From NCBI RefSeq assembly GCF_963691685.1, contig NZ_OY829290.1:3162001-3226000 (forward strand): a stretch of DNA of 64,000 nucleotides, read 5' to 3'. The notes below the pieces were generated by a model. It made no database searches. It was given only the letters and a program-made list of their open reading frames with translations, and was not told the DNA's origin. A program made the position numbers and the translations under genes. Within the stretch, counting starts at the first letter, position 1. The number at the start of each line of letters is the position of its first letter. Positions 35,363 to 43,896 of this stretch are shown one piece after another. Source of the stretch: Thalassovita sp. (GTDB lineage: Bacteria; Pseudomonadota; Alphaproteobacteria; Rhodobacterales; Rhodobacteraceae).

Positions 35363-36361
35363 CTACTTAGTCAATGTCGACAGATCCGTTGGACCGGGGA
35401 TGCCTTCCAGGAAATTACGGAAGAACCGGCCAGAGGCCTGAACAGAGGTCGTGCTCAGCTCACCATAGCGGTTGTATTTGCAAATTGCGGTTTCGTCGGT
35501 GTCCGCCCCCCGCACAATCTGAATGTCACCGTCACTATACTCTAACGTTGTTCTTTCAATGTCAGCCTCTGATATTGGCTGGGCAGAAACGCCCTGCGCC
35601 CAGGCAAAGCTGTTGTGGCACGCCCCCTGAACGTAACGCCTCAGGTCTTGGACAGCCACACGCAGCGGCAGCTCAATCTCCCACAGGGCGGCCTCATTGA
35701 CCGTGGTCACATAAAACATCGATTCCGACGGCGTCAGCATCATCTGAACCAAAAGGGAATTTGGCAAAATTGGCTGCCGTGAAAAATCCCAGCTTGGCTT
35801 GATGCTCAGCTTCTGAATGGCCTCGCCCAAATCCTTTTGCGCCGTTTGATACACATCCGACACCACTGAACCCGGCAAAGGCACCTCGGGCAATGTGATG
35901 GCGGGCGCGTGAAACCCCAATTGGCCGCTGGGGTGCAGAACGCGGTAGGCCTGACCGTACTCCGACATCTCAGAAAACCCGCCCCCCATGAAGGCAATCG
36001 CGCATGCAGACACACAGCGCGCCCCGGGCTCAATCATCGTGATGATCTGTTGTTCGCGGAACACCTTGGCCAGTTCAATTCCGGCCTGAAAGGATCCCCC
36101 GTCACTGTTCAAACACAAAACGATCGGAGCGTTATAGGATCGTTCAGCTTGCGACGCGGGTTGGTTTAGCCGGGCCGGAATATCGCTGACATCACTTGCA
36201 ACAATAGGTCCAGACAGTTGGTGGCTGCAGGCCAACAAGCTTGGGTCATTGAGCGAAGCCCCATTGAACGGCGCGTCGGCAACAAACGTGATGTCTGCAG
36301 CCTCCACTCGTCCCGCTGACACGAGACAGAGCCCAGCAATCAAAACAGCGGCTCGCTTCAA
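35363..36361 (-). CDS. Exported ClpP/SppA-fold hydrolase
   Basis: A 332-residue exported protein with a ClpP-like serine protease core. TTG 36361 is the likely start: AGGAAGG lies 9 nt upstream and the product begins with a signal peptide MKRAAVLIAGLCLVSAGRVEA; ATG 36430 has a poor fit. The core reads VLCLNSDGGSFQAGIELAKVF (GG at 88-89, oxyanion region), then GARCVSACAIAFMGG, where Ser 118 is at the usual nucleophile place. Residues beyond 200 match nothing I know. It heads an operon with the four-cysteine and single-span proteins. The substrate is unknown; peptidase activity is inferred from fold. Confidence 0.82.
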   Translation of the reverse strand: MKRAAVLIAGLCLVSAGRVEAADITFVADAPFNGASLNDPSLLACSHQLSGPIVASDVSDIPARLNQPASQAERSYNAPIVLCLNSDGGSFQAGIELAKVFREQQIITMIEPGARCVSACAIAFMGGGFSEMSEYGQAYRVLHPSGQLGFHAPAITLPEVPLPGSVVSDVYQTAQKDLGEAIQKLSIKPSWDFSRQPILPNSLLVQMMLTPSESMFYVTTVNEAALWEIELPLRVAVQDLRRYVQGACHNSFAWAQGVSAQPISEADIERTTLEYSDGDIQIVRGADTDETAICKYNRYGELSTTSVQASGRFFRNFLEGIPGPTDLSTLTK

Positions 36362-36661
36362 AAACAGTGCCCTTCCTAAGGTTCCATCAAATTTAATCAG
36401 GTCATCCCCACAAAGTGACGCGGTCATCATCTGCGCCGCGTGATCGGGCTATTGCAGGGCCATGTAGCGCTTTAAGACGTGCCATCGGCCGGGATATTGC
36501 AGGGCCTTGCGAAGAATTAACCTGAGTTACTATTTCACAAACTTAATGCGAGAATCGCAAATCAATCCACCCTCTTTAAAGGGTGGATCGCCAATTCCTT
36601 TTCGGCCGAATAGCTGGCAGCGGCTTGAAAAGAGACGCGACCGCCCTTCAAGCCATGGTGA
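36362..36661. other. Gap between sugar operon end and ClpP-like operon
   Basis: Three hundred bases with no gene. They hold the ClpP-like gene's binding site and presumably its promoter, and the hairpin at 36565-36588. Confidence 0.5.
36565..36588. terminator. Hairpin after the deoxy-sugar operon
   Basis: ATCCACCCT and AGGGTGGAT form a perfect 9-bp stem with a six-base loop, 74 bp beyond the mutarotase stop. There is no T-run on the minus strand, so it is a possible, weak terminator separating the long operon from the ClpP-like operon. Confidence 0.45.
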
Positions 36662-36991
36662 TTACTCCAGATAAAAAACCTGATCCATCGCGGCCCACCA
36701 TTCGCCTTCGGCGCGGGTGGTCAGGGGGGTCTGCATCGGGCCGCAGACGGACCACCATTTTTGCGTGACCTCATCGGCTGCGATGGCGGCCGTGTCGGCG
36801 TCAAAATCACTGCCGGTGTATTCCCAGTAGCTGAACATCAGGTTTTCAGGTTCGCGCAGGAAAATCGAATAATTTGAGATATTTGATTGCTTCAATCGCG
36901 CCAGAACCTCCGGCCAGACATCGGCGTGGAGCTTTTTGTATTCGGCGATCGCCTCTGATTTCAGACCGATCACCATCCCCATTCGCTGCAT
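36662..36991 (-). CDS. L-rhamnose/L-fucose mutarotase-family protein
   Basis: A 109-residue cytoplasmic protein that interconverts alpha and beta anomers of a 6-deoxy sugar (RhaM/FucU-like, DUF718). The family line is MGMVIGLKSEAIAEYKKLHADVWPEVL, with NYSIFLREPENLMFSYWEY and the C-terminal WWAAMDQVFYLE. ATG 36991 has AGGA six bases upstream. Last gene of the twelve-gene minus-strand operon; it would feed the correct anomer to the dehydrogenase encoded just upstream. Confidence 0.9.
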   Translation of the reverse strand: MQRMGMVIGLKSEAIAEYKKLHADVWPEVLARLKQSNISNYSIFLREPENLMFSYWEYTGSDFDADTAAIAADEVTQKWWSVCGPMQTPLTTRAEGEWWAAMDQVFYLE

Positions 36992-37030
36992 CATTCTTCC
37001 TTTCCCTTGTCCCGAACACGCCATTCGCCG

Positions 37031-37861
37031 TTACAGGCGATAAAACGCCGCCGCGGTGCCACCCATAATCTGGGCCTGTTCCTGATCGCTACAGCCGGCG
37101 ATCGCGCTGCGCACAAACTGGATCCAGCGAGCATAGTCACTGGCCAGGTTCACAACCGGCCAATCGCTGCCAAACATGATGCGGCCCGGGGCAAAAATGC
37201 TCAGCACATGCTGGGCAAACGGTTGCAGATCTGCCGGCTGCCAATCAGGTCCTGCCTCGGTCACCATCCCGGACAGTTTGCACCAGACATTCGGACGGGC
37301 GGCCAGATCCGCCATGCCCTGATGCCAGTCAGGATCGGGCAAATGCCCCTGCCCCATCTGCGGTTTGGCCAGATGGTCGATCACGATCCGCAGGTTTGGA
37401 TGACGGTCGGCCAGCGCCGCGATCACCGGCAGATGGCGGGGTTGGATCAACGCATCAAAGGCCAAATCCAGCGCGGTCATATGGCGGAGGGCTGGCTCCA
37501 CCTCCGGCCGCAGGATCCAACCGGTGTCATCGATGTTCTGCAGCATCGGCCGCAACCCTTTCAGCACAGGATTTCCCCGCAACCGGTCGATCACATCACA
37601 GGCGTCCGGCGCGCTGAGGTCGACCCAGCCCACAACGCCAGCGATCATCGAATGGTGTGAGGCTAAGGTCAGCAGAAACTCGGTTTCCGCAACAGTGTCC
37701 GTGGCCTGCACCAGAACCGTTTTGGTCACGCCAGCCTCATTTAGCAGCGGTGTCAGATCACCGGGGCCAAAGTCCCGAAAAATCGTGGCAACACTGTCGT
37801 TTGGCCAGGGATAGTCACCGCGGGACAACTGCCAGAAATGGTGATGGGCGTCGATGATCAT
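37031..37861 (-). CDS. Amidohydrolase-2 lactonase (L-fuconolactonase-like)
   Basis: A 276-residue metal-dependent lactonase. It starts MIIDAHHHFW, the metal HxH, and has IVIDHLAKP, KLSGMVTEA and MFGSDWPV with the conserved His, Lys and Asp. The reaction expected is opening of the sugar-acid lactone from the dehydrogenase. The gene overlaps the upstream aldo-keto reductase by 4 bp (ATGA), so the two products are made together. L-fucono- and L-rhamnono-lactonases share this fold; which one this is cannot be told. Confidence 0.9.
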   Translation of the reverse strand: MIIDAHHHFWQLSRGDYPWPNDSVATIFRDFGPGDLTPLLNEAGVTKTVLVQATDTVAETEFLLTLASHHSMIAGVVGWVDLSAPDACDVIDRLRGNPVLKGLRPMLQNIDDTGWILRPEVEPALRHMTALDLAFDALIQPRHLPVIAALADRHPNLRIVIDHLAKPQMGQGHLPDPDWHQGMADLAARPNVWCKLSGMVTEAGPDWQPADLQPFAQHVLSIFAPGRIMFGSDWPVVNLASDYARWIQFVRSAIAGCSDQEQAQIMGGTAAAFYRL

Positions 37862-38835
37862 GACGCCCCCCCTGTCTTATCAGCCCCTGCGTCAAAGGCA
37901 TCCAGTTCCGCCCAAAGTGCCGCGGGCAACGGTTGGGCGAACTGCGCCACGTTGCGTGTAAGCGATCGTGCCTTGGAGGTGCCAATCAGGGTTGAGGCGA
38001 CCAGATCACTGCGGGCCGGGAACTGCAGCGCGGCGGCGGCAAGCGGGGTGTCGTAGCGGGCGCAGATCTCTTGCAATGCGGCGGTTCGTTTGAGGATCTC
38101 AGGGCTGGCCGGGGCATAGTCATAATGCGCGCCCTCAACCGGTCCGGTCGCCAAAATACCTGAGTTGAACACGCCCCCCATCACCAGACGGATCCCATGC
38201 TGTTGCAGCAGGCCGAACATCCGCACGGCGCTACGATCCAGCAATGTGTAGCGCCCCGCCAGCAGGATCAGATCTATCCGCATATGGCCGATCAGCTCCT
38301 CACAGATTTCAACGGTGTTAACCCCCAGCCCGACAGCGCCAATTGCGCCGCTGGATCGCAGGTCTTCCAAGGCGCGGGCGCCGCCGTTCAGCAGATCAGC
38401 GCGATGCTGCGCAGTGTCGGTGCCCGCCCCGGGATCGCCGATGTCATGCACATAGAGGATATCAATCCGATTGAGGCCAAGGCGCTGATAGCTGTCCTCG
38501 ACCGAGCGCATGATGCCGTCATAGGTGAAGTCAAAGCTCTGTTTGAACGGCAGCGCATTGTGAAACCCGTTGATGATGGCAGGCGGATTGGGATCGGGGC
38601 GCAGCACCCGACCCACCTTGGTGGACAGGGTCCAGCCCGTTTTGTCGCGCAGAAACTGACCCAATCGCTGTTCTGAGGCGCCATTGCCGTAATGCGGTGC
38701 CGTGTCAAAGTAGCGGATCCCGCTGTCCCACGCAGCGTTCAGCACCTCTTCGACATCTCTGTCAGACACGGGCTGGTAAAGCCCGGCCAGACCCGAGCAG
38801 CCAAAGGACAATTGGTGGGTTTCGTTCAGCATCAT
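37858..38835 (-). CDS. Aldo/keto reductase, sugar 1-dehydrogenase type (L-fucose dehydrogenase-like)
   Basis: A 325-residue barrel enzyme with tetrad D44 (FDTAPHYG), Y49, K73 (LSTKVGRVL) and H130 (ILYVHDIGD). This branch (D-threo-aldose 1-dehydrogenase, pyridoxal 4-dehydrogenase) oxidises the sugar's C1 to a lactone. Overlap with the lactonase gene fits consecutive reactions. The upstream neighbour is the UxaA-like large subunit. L-fucose is the best guess, with L-galactose or D-arabinose as alternatives. Confidence 0.85.
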   Translation of the reverse strand: MMLNETHQLSFGCSGLAGLYQPVSDRDVEEVLNAAWDSGIRYFDTAPHYGNGASEQRLGQFLRDKTGWTLSTKVGRVLRPDPNPPAIINGFHNALPFKQSFDFTYDGIMRSVEDSYQRLGLNRIDILYVHDIGDPGAGTDTAQHRADLLNGGARALEDLRSSGAIGAVGLGVNTVEICEELIGHMRIDLILLAGRYTLLDRSAVRMFGLLQQHGIRLVMGGVFNSGILATGPVEGAHYDYAPASPEILKRTAALQEICARYDTPLAAAALQFPARSDLVASTLIGTSKARSLTRNVAQFAQPLPAALWAELDAFDAGADKTGGAS

Positions 38836-38857
38836 GATTTCCTAGTTCTTCGCGCCG

Positions 38858-40066
38858 TCAGGCCGCGTGGCAGCCGGGTTCGACGGGGCGCGCGGTTTTA
38901 TAGGTCAGCACAAACTCGGCATGACCCAGCGCCTCGGACCGGGTGACCGCGCCCTGCCCCAACCCGATCAGCGCCTGATAGATTTCGCGCCCCACCTCTT
39001 CGAGGCTGGCACGTCCGGTCAGGATCTTGCCGGCATTCACATCCATATCTGCGGCCATGCGCTGATAGGTTTCCGGGTTGGCGCAGACCTTCAGCACCGG
39101 TGAGATCGCCGAGCCGACAACCGAACCACGCCCCGTCACAAAGATCACCGCATGGGCACCGCAGGAAATCAGCTCAATGATTTCCGCGTTGTCGTTGATA
39201 TTGGGGTAGCCGTATTTGGGGGCGCCGTCGGGCACCACATCCAGCAGATAGAGCCCGCCTTCCGGCGCCTGTTCGGCAGGACGCAAAATGCCGCTGATCG
39301 GGCTCTGGCCGGATTTCGCATAGGCGCCCAGAGACTTCTCTTCAATGGTGGCAAGGCCGCCGGTGGCATTGCCGTTGGAAAATGATCCATAGCCCATGGC
39401 CGCGTAGTAACGGGCGGCTTTGTTCACCGTTTCAATGATCTGCGGCCGCAGGGCCGGATCCGCAACGCGATCCGCCATGACATGTTCACAGCCGATAAGC
39501 TCCCCGGTTTCCTCAAAAATACAGCGGGCGCCTTCGGCCACCAGCAGATCAAAGGCCCGGCCCGCAGCCGGGTTGCCGGTGATGCCCGATGTGGCGTCCG
39601 AGCCGCCGCAGATCGTACCGATCACCAGTTCGGACACATCCATGGCCACTTTGGGCAGATCCATCAACGCCTGCTGGGTGCGCCGCACCCAGTCCCGCCC
39701 GGCGTCAACCGCCGCAAGGGTGCCGCCGGTGTCCTGAATGGTGACAAGGTTCACCGGCCGGCCCGTGGCGCGGATCACCTCGGCCAGTTTTTGCTTTTTG
39801 AAGTTTTCGCAGCCCAGCGACACCAGTTGTACCGCGCCGACGTTGGGATGGGTGCAGAGCGCCTCCATCATCTCTTGACCGTAGTCGGAGGGGAAACAGC
39901 CGGAAAAGCCGACAACCTGCACATCTGAGGGGTCAAAGGGGCGGGCAATCTGGGTGCAAACGTGATGGGCGCATTCAACCAGATAGGCGACCAGCACCAC
40001 GTTGCGGATCCCTTTGCCGCCGTCCTGACGCGGCCAGGCCATCATCGTTTCAGAAGGGTTGGCCAT
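38858..40066 (-). CDS. UxaA-family sugar-acid dehydratase, large subunit
   Basis: A 402-residue subunit of the altronate/galactarate dehydratase family (UxaA C-terminal domain). Readable family segments: VVGFSGCFPSDYG, LVSLGCENFKKQ, TIQDTGGT, GTICGGSDATSGITGNPAAG, EETGELIGCEHVM and TGRGSVVGSAISPVLKVC. The conserved Cys residues likely bind iron. The small subunit gene lies 3 bp upstream, so the enzyme is split in two chains, as in sulfolactate lyase SuyAB and some UxaA. In this operon it probably dehydrates a fuconate- or galactonate-type acid. Confidence 0.9.
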   Translation of the reverse strand: MANPSETMMAWPRQDGGKGIRNVVLVAYLVECAHHVCTQIARPFDPSDVQVVGFSGCFPSDYGQEMMEALCTHPNVGAVQLVSLGCENFKKQKLAEVIRATGRPVNLVTIQDTGGTLAAVDAGRDWVRRTQQALMDLPKVAMDVSELVIGTICGGSDATSGITGNPAAGRAFDLLVAEGARCIFEETGELIGCEHVMADRVADPALRPQIIETVNKAARYYAAMGYGSFSNGNATGGLATIEEKSLGAYAKSGQSPISGILRPAEQAPEGGLYLLDVVPDGAPKYGYPNINDNAEIIELISCGAHAVIFVTGRGSVVGSAISPVLKVCANPETYQRMAADMDVNAGKILTGRASLEEVGREIYQALIGLGQGAVTRSEALGHAEFVLTYKTARPVEPGCHAA

Positions 40067-40069
40067 CGG

Positions 40070-40375
40070 TCACTCCATGATCTCAACAGTGGTGTAGCGG
40101 CTGGCCAGATTGTGCACATGCACGTGTTGCCCCGGCGCGATATCCTCAGCCGCGTAGCCGATGGGGAAGCCGTATTTCACCACATCCTCACCCGCCGCAA
40201 TTGCCCGCAGCGCCAGTTTATGCCCCATGCCCAGAGTTTGAGGCATCTGATGCGCCACACCGCCGATCTGCAGGGTTTCGCCCTGATGCACGGCAGCCGT
40301 CAGCACGGCGATATTGTCACCCTGTTTCAGGCACAACAGCCGTGGATCGTTCGGGGATGGGGCAGTCTGTGACAT
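40070..40375 (-). CDS. UxaA-family dehydratase, small SAF-domain subunit
   Basis: A 101-residue SAF domain, the N-terminal part of altronate dehydratases. The middle reads GHKLALRAIAAGEDVVKYGFPIGYAAEDIAPGQHVHVHN, including the Lys, Tyr and His of the family (GHKxA, KYG, HVHN). It lies 3 bp from the large subunit gene and 8 bp from the GntR gene, within one operon. Confidence 0.9.
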   Translation of the reverse strand: MSQTAPSPNDPRLLCLKQGDNIAVLTAAVHQGETLQIGGVAHQMPQTLGMGHKLALRAIAAGEDVVKYGFPIGYAAEDIAPGQHVHVHNLASRYTTVEIME

Positions 40376-40383
40376 ATCCGTCC

Positions 40384-41286
40384 TTACGTCTCCACATCCC
40401 AGGAGACCGAGTTCAGCAAGGTGCTGCGGGCCGCGTTCAGGTGGGTTTGGAAATGGCTGAGCGCCAGATCTTTGTCGCCGATTTTCAAGGCGTCGATCAC
40501 CGCCAGGTGCTGTTGCGCGGCCACAAGGTTGCGCTCATGCTCATCCTGTTTGTTCCAGCGGTAGTGATAGTGGAAGATGACCGAAACCAGTTCAAAGAAG
40601 TCATCGATGAAACGGTTTGACAGGTTGTCGCTGAGGATGCGGTGAAACTGTTCATCCAGACGCGGGAAGCTCAGGTAGTTCTGATCAATGGTATCGATAA
40701 TGTCCTGATGGGCCTGTTCCATCGCAACCAATGCCTGCCAGGCAGCGCCCTCCCGGCCACCGGCCAGAAGCGCCCAAAAGGCGCGCAGTTCAAACATCTC
40801 GCGGACGTCAAACAGCTCCATCGCGAAATCGCGGGTAAAGCCACGCAAAACCCAGTGACGGTTGGGCTCTTTTTCGATCAGCCCGAAGCGGGAAAACTTG
40901 ATCAGGAACTCACGTAGGACTGAGGTGCTGGCACCAAATTCGCGCACCATATCGCTTTCATGCAGGATGGTGCCCGGTTTCAAATCGCCGCCAAGGATAT
41001 ATTCCATAAACCGCGTCTCGACCCGTTCGCTGGTCGACAGCGTTTCCTCTTTGGCGAAATAATCCCCTGTTTCGGGTTTGCGCAGCACGATCTTGTGGCG
41101 ACCCGACCATTGAATGACGCCGATTTCGTCCAAATGCGACAAGACGGCCCGCACCGTGGTCCGGCTGATGCTCAGCCGCTGGGTCAGCTCCACCTCAGAG
41201 GGCAGCGTTTCCTGCAGCGCCAGCGTGGCAACATAGTCCAGGCTGCGGTTGAGCGAGTCTTTGTATTTGGAATTGTCTCGGGACAT
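40384..41286 (-). CDS. GntR-family regulator (FadR-like C-terminal domain)
   Basis: A 300-residue repressor-type regulator. The N-terminal winged helix reads LPSEVELTQRLSISRTTVRAVLSHLDEIGVIQW; the C-terminal part is an all-helical FCD domain with Asp/His metal-site candidates (DVREMFELRAFWALL, DEQFHRILSDN). It is encoded inside the deoxy-sugar operon, so it likely controls that operon in response to a sugar acid. Candidate operators are the palindromes at 46766 and 46808. Confidence 0.92.
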   Translation of the reverse strand: MSRDNSKYKDSLNRSLDYVATLALQETLPSEVELTQRLSISRTTVRAVLSHLDEIGVIQWSGRHKIVLRKPETGDYFAKEETLSTSERVETRFMEYILGGDLKPGTILHESDMVREFGASTSVLREFLIKFSRFGLIEKEPNRHWVLRGFTRDFAMELFDVREMFELRAFWALLAGGREGAAWQALVAMEQAHQDIIDTIDQNYLSFPRLDEQFHRILSDNLSNRFIDDFFELVSVIFHYHYRWNKQDEHERNLVAAQQHLAVIDALKIGDKDLALSHFQTHLNAARSTLLNSVSWDVET

Positions 41287-41323
41287 CTGCGGGCAATAAC
41301 TCCTTATAAACGCAGCAAGCTTC

Positions 41324-41995
41324 TTACATTACGCCAAATGTTGCAAAGGCCTCTTGGGTCGACATGCCCGCCTTGATCGCTTTTGCCACCTCGTTTTCGG
41401 TCGCCACCTTCTCCAATGCGGCGGCAATTGCCTGTGTTTCTACCTCACACGGGATGATCAGAACCCCTTCGTCATCGGCAAAAATCAGATCGCCGGGCTG
41501 AATGGTGGTCGCGCCAATGCGGATCGGCACGCGGTAATCCAGCACCTTGCCACGCACCCCTTGATCCTGCGCGTAGGCGCCGCGCGAAAACACCGGAAAG
41601 CCGAGGCGGCGGATTTCATCACAGTCGCGGATATAGCCGTTCAGGATCGCGCCTGCGGCGGCCAGATGCTGGGCGCGGGTGGACATCAATCCACCCCAGA
41701 GCGCGTAGTCCAGCGATGCGCCCGAGGCGATGTAAATCTCCCCCGGTTTCAGATCATCCAATGCGGCAAACATCACCCCAAAGGGCTGATCGTTGAGCGG
41801 CCCCTGACCCGCCCCATCTGGATAGTCCGCCTCCAAGACCGGCATGGCGCGTCCGGCGATTTTCTGCCCTGGGTTCAGCGGCTTGATCGGTTGTGGCAGG
41901 AACTGATTGGGATGCCCCATCGTATCCAGAACGTCGCCCACAACGGCGGTGAACAGCTGGTCTTTCATCACGGTGAAAAGGTCATGATCCTGCAT
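41324..41995 (-). CDS. RraA-family aldolase/demethylmenaquinone methyltransferase-like protein
   Basis: A 223-residue RraA-like protein. The signature is GAILNGYIRDCDEIRRLGFPVFSRG, with the catalytic Arg and Asp of 4-hydroxy-4-methyl-2-oxoglutarate aldolases, and RIGATTIQPGDLIFADDEGVLIIP. ATG 41995 has GAGGGGGG just upstream. In the operon it may cleave a 4-hydroxy-2-oxo acid made from the sugar. That would be a second end route beside the FAH hydrolase at 47064. Confidence 0.88.
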   Translation of the reverse strand: MQDHDLFTVMKDQLFTAVVGDVLDTMGHPNQFLPQPIKPLNPGQKIAGRAMPVLEADYPDGAGQGPLNDQPFGVMFAALDDLKPGEIYIASGASLDYALWGGLMSTRAQHLAAAGAILNGYIRDCDEIRRLGFPVFSRGAYAQDQGVRGKVLDYRVPIRIGATTIQPGDLIFADDEGVLIIPCEVETQAIAAALEKVATENEVAKAIKAGMSTQEAFATFGVM

Positions 41996-42005
41996 CGTTC
42001 CCCCC

Positions 42006-42797
42006 TCAGAACCCGGTTGCGCCGCCGCCATCCACCAGCAGCACCTGCCCGGTGATGTAGCGCGCCGCCGGGGACGACAGAAAGGCACAGGCCCAGCCGA
42101 TATCGGCCGGATCACCCAAGGCGCCCATCGGAATACGGCTCATGATCTTGGCTTTGCGTTCAGGGTCGCCTTTGGTCGCAGTGCGGAACACATCGGTGTC
42201 AATCCAGCCAGGTGCCACGCCGTTGACCCGGATCCCCTGCCCGGCAAACTCGGCCGAGAGGGCGCGGATCACGCCATTAATCGCGGTTTTTGAGATGGTA
42301 TAGCCCGATACATTGGGTTGCCCGATGTAAGCCGTCATCGATGAGATGAACTGCACGGATCCCCGCCGCCCCTCAGCAACCATGCGTTTGGTCACCGCGC
42401 GGCTCAATTCCAATGCGCCGCGCACATGGACGTCAAACACGCTGTCAAACTCCGACAGGTCCGAGTCGTGAAACGGTTTCTTAATCGTGTTGCCTGCATT
42501 GTTGATCAGGATATCGATCGGGCCAAAACGGTCATGCACCTGTTGTTCAAACGCAGGCAGCGCGGCCATATCCGTGAGGTCCAACGCGATGTATTCCACC
42601 CCGGCTCCAATTTCGGCCGCCGCCGTTTGCAGCACATCCTCACGACGTCCGGCGATCACAACCTTGGCCCCGCTCTCGGCCAATGCCTGCGCGATGGCCT
42701 TGCCCAGCCCGGTGCCGCCCCCGGTGACCAGCGCGGTTTGTCCCTGCAAGCCATAGGCCTGCGCCAATTGATCTGTTGCCAGCGCGCCATCAGCCAT
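42006..42797 (-). CDS. Short-chain dehydrogenase (2-keto-3-deoxy-sugar-acid 4-dehydrogenase-like)
   Basis: A 263-residue classical SDR. Cofactor motif TGGGTGLGKAIA (about 27-38), NNAGNT, catalytic Ser in FISSMTAYIG and YTISK, and the usual end GQVLLVDGGGATG. ATG 42797 has CAGGAG seven bases upstream and overlaps the preceding gene by 8 bp. In the L-fucose pathway such an enzyme oxidises 2-keto-3-deoxy-L-fuconate at C4 to give the substrate of an FAH hydrolase, which is encoded divergently here. Confidence 0.9.
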   Translation of the reverse strand: MADGALATDQLAQAYGLQGQTALVTGGGTGLGKAIAQALAESGAKVVIAGRREDVLQTAAAEIGAGVEYIALDLTDMAALPAFEQQVHDRFGPIDILINNAGNTIKKPFHDSDLSEFDSVFDVHVRGALELSRAVTKRMVAEGRRGSVQFISSMTAYIGQPNVSGYTISKTAINGVIRALSAEFAGQGIRVNGVAPGWIDTDVFRTATKGDPERKAKIMSRIPMGALGDPADIGWACAFLSSPAARYITGQVLLVDGGGATGF

Positions 42798-43824
42798 TCT
42801 GACTCTCCTGCATTTCAATCATCACTTTGAAGGTTTCCTGACGGTGCGCCTCCCAATAGGGCAGCGCCTGATCGGCCTCTGACCAGGGAAACACCCGTGA
42901 GATCAGCAAGTCCCCCAGATGCGGCTGTGCGGTCAGGCAGGTGATCACCGCCTCAAAATCCGCCCGCAGCGCATTGCGAGAGCCGAGGATATCCAGCTCT
43001 TTCAGGTTAAAGAGCGCGGTCTCATAGCTGACTTTGGATTTGGCATAGCCTACATAGACCACCCGGCCGCCAAAGCAGGCCAGATCAATGGCACCGCGGA
43101 AGGTTTCGGGCAGGCCAACGGCCTCCACCACCACATCAGCGCCGTGACCATCGGTCAGCGCCTCCACACGGGTCGCCAGATCTTCGCTCAGCGGGTTGAT
43201 CATTGCCTCAACCCCAAGGGCGGCAAGGGTGGCCCGTTTGGCCTCACTCACCTCGGCAACCAGCACCCGCGCCCCGCGTGCCTGCGCGGCCAACACGGCA
43301 CCGATGCCGATCATGCCTGCCCCCAACACCAGAACAGTGTCGGTGGCATCAACCCGCCCCCGGGCCACCGCATGGAACCCAACGGACAGCGGTTCAACCA
43401 GCGCCAATTGGGCGGCAGGCAGCGTCTCATTCAGGATGAAATTTTCATACGGCACAGCCAGTTGCGCGGCCATGCCGCCCTCACGCTGCACACCAAGGGT
43501 TTGGTTATGCTTGCAGGCGTTCTGCCGCCCCGCCCGGCAGGCAGAACAGCGGCCACAGGTGGTGTAGGGGATCACAATCCCGGCCTTGCCGCGTACAAAT
43601 TCTGCTGGCACCTCAGCCCCAGTGGCGGCAATCACGCCGCCAATCTCATGTCCCGGGATCCGCGGCAGTGCGGCCAGCGGGTTGGCGCCGCGATAGGTGT
43701 TCAAGTCACTGCCACACAGCCCGACAAACCGCACATCCAGCAGCACCTCACCGCGGTTCAGCGACGGCGGTTCGATGGCGCGAAATTCGGTTTTGCCAAC
43801 AGAAGAGATGACGAGGGCGTCCAT
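42790..43824 (-). CDS. Zinc-dependent medium-chain dehydrogenase (sugar/sugar-acid type)
   Basis: A 344-residue MDR enzyme. Catalytic zinc ligands are Cys in GLCGSDLNTY and the His-Glu in PGHEIGG; the structural zinc Cys quartet is CGRCSACRAGRQNAC. The Rossmann motif GAGMIGIGAV follows. It resembles sorbitol and L-galactonate dehydrogenases. It stands 72 bp after the binding-protein gene and overlaps the SDR gene. Oxidation of a galactonate-type acid or an alditol are both possible. Confidence 0.9.
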   Translation of the reverse strand: MDALVISSVGKTEFRAIEPPSLNRGEVLLDVRFVGLCGSDLNTYRGANPLAALPRIPGHEIGGVIAATGAEVPAEFVRGKAGIVIPYTTCGRCSACRAGRQNACKHNQTLGVQREGGMAAQLAVPYENFILNETLPAAQLALVEPLSVGFHAVARGRVDATDTVLVLGAGMIGIGAVLAAQARGARVLVAEVSEAKRATLAALGVEAMINPLSEDLATRVEALTDGHGADVVVEAVGLPETFRGAIDLACFGGRVVYVGYAKSKVSYETALFNLKELDILGSRNALRADFEAVITCLTAQPHLGDLLISRVFPWSEADQALPYWEAHRQETFKVMIEMQESQNG

Positions 43825-43896
43825 TAGGGGCAGTCCTTGAATTTTTGAGAAGGGATCGGGCCGCCCAACCAGCAGGCGACCCGAAGGCTCGGAGGG

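Noticed and set aside
42919..43827. 302-codon plus-strand open frame
   Set aside because: Opposite the zinc dehydrogenase with its intact Cys ligands; composition artefact of GC-rich coding DNA.
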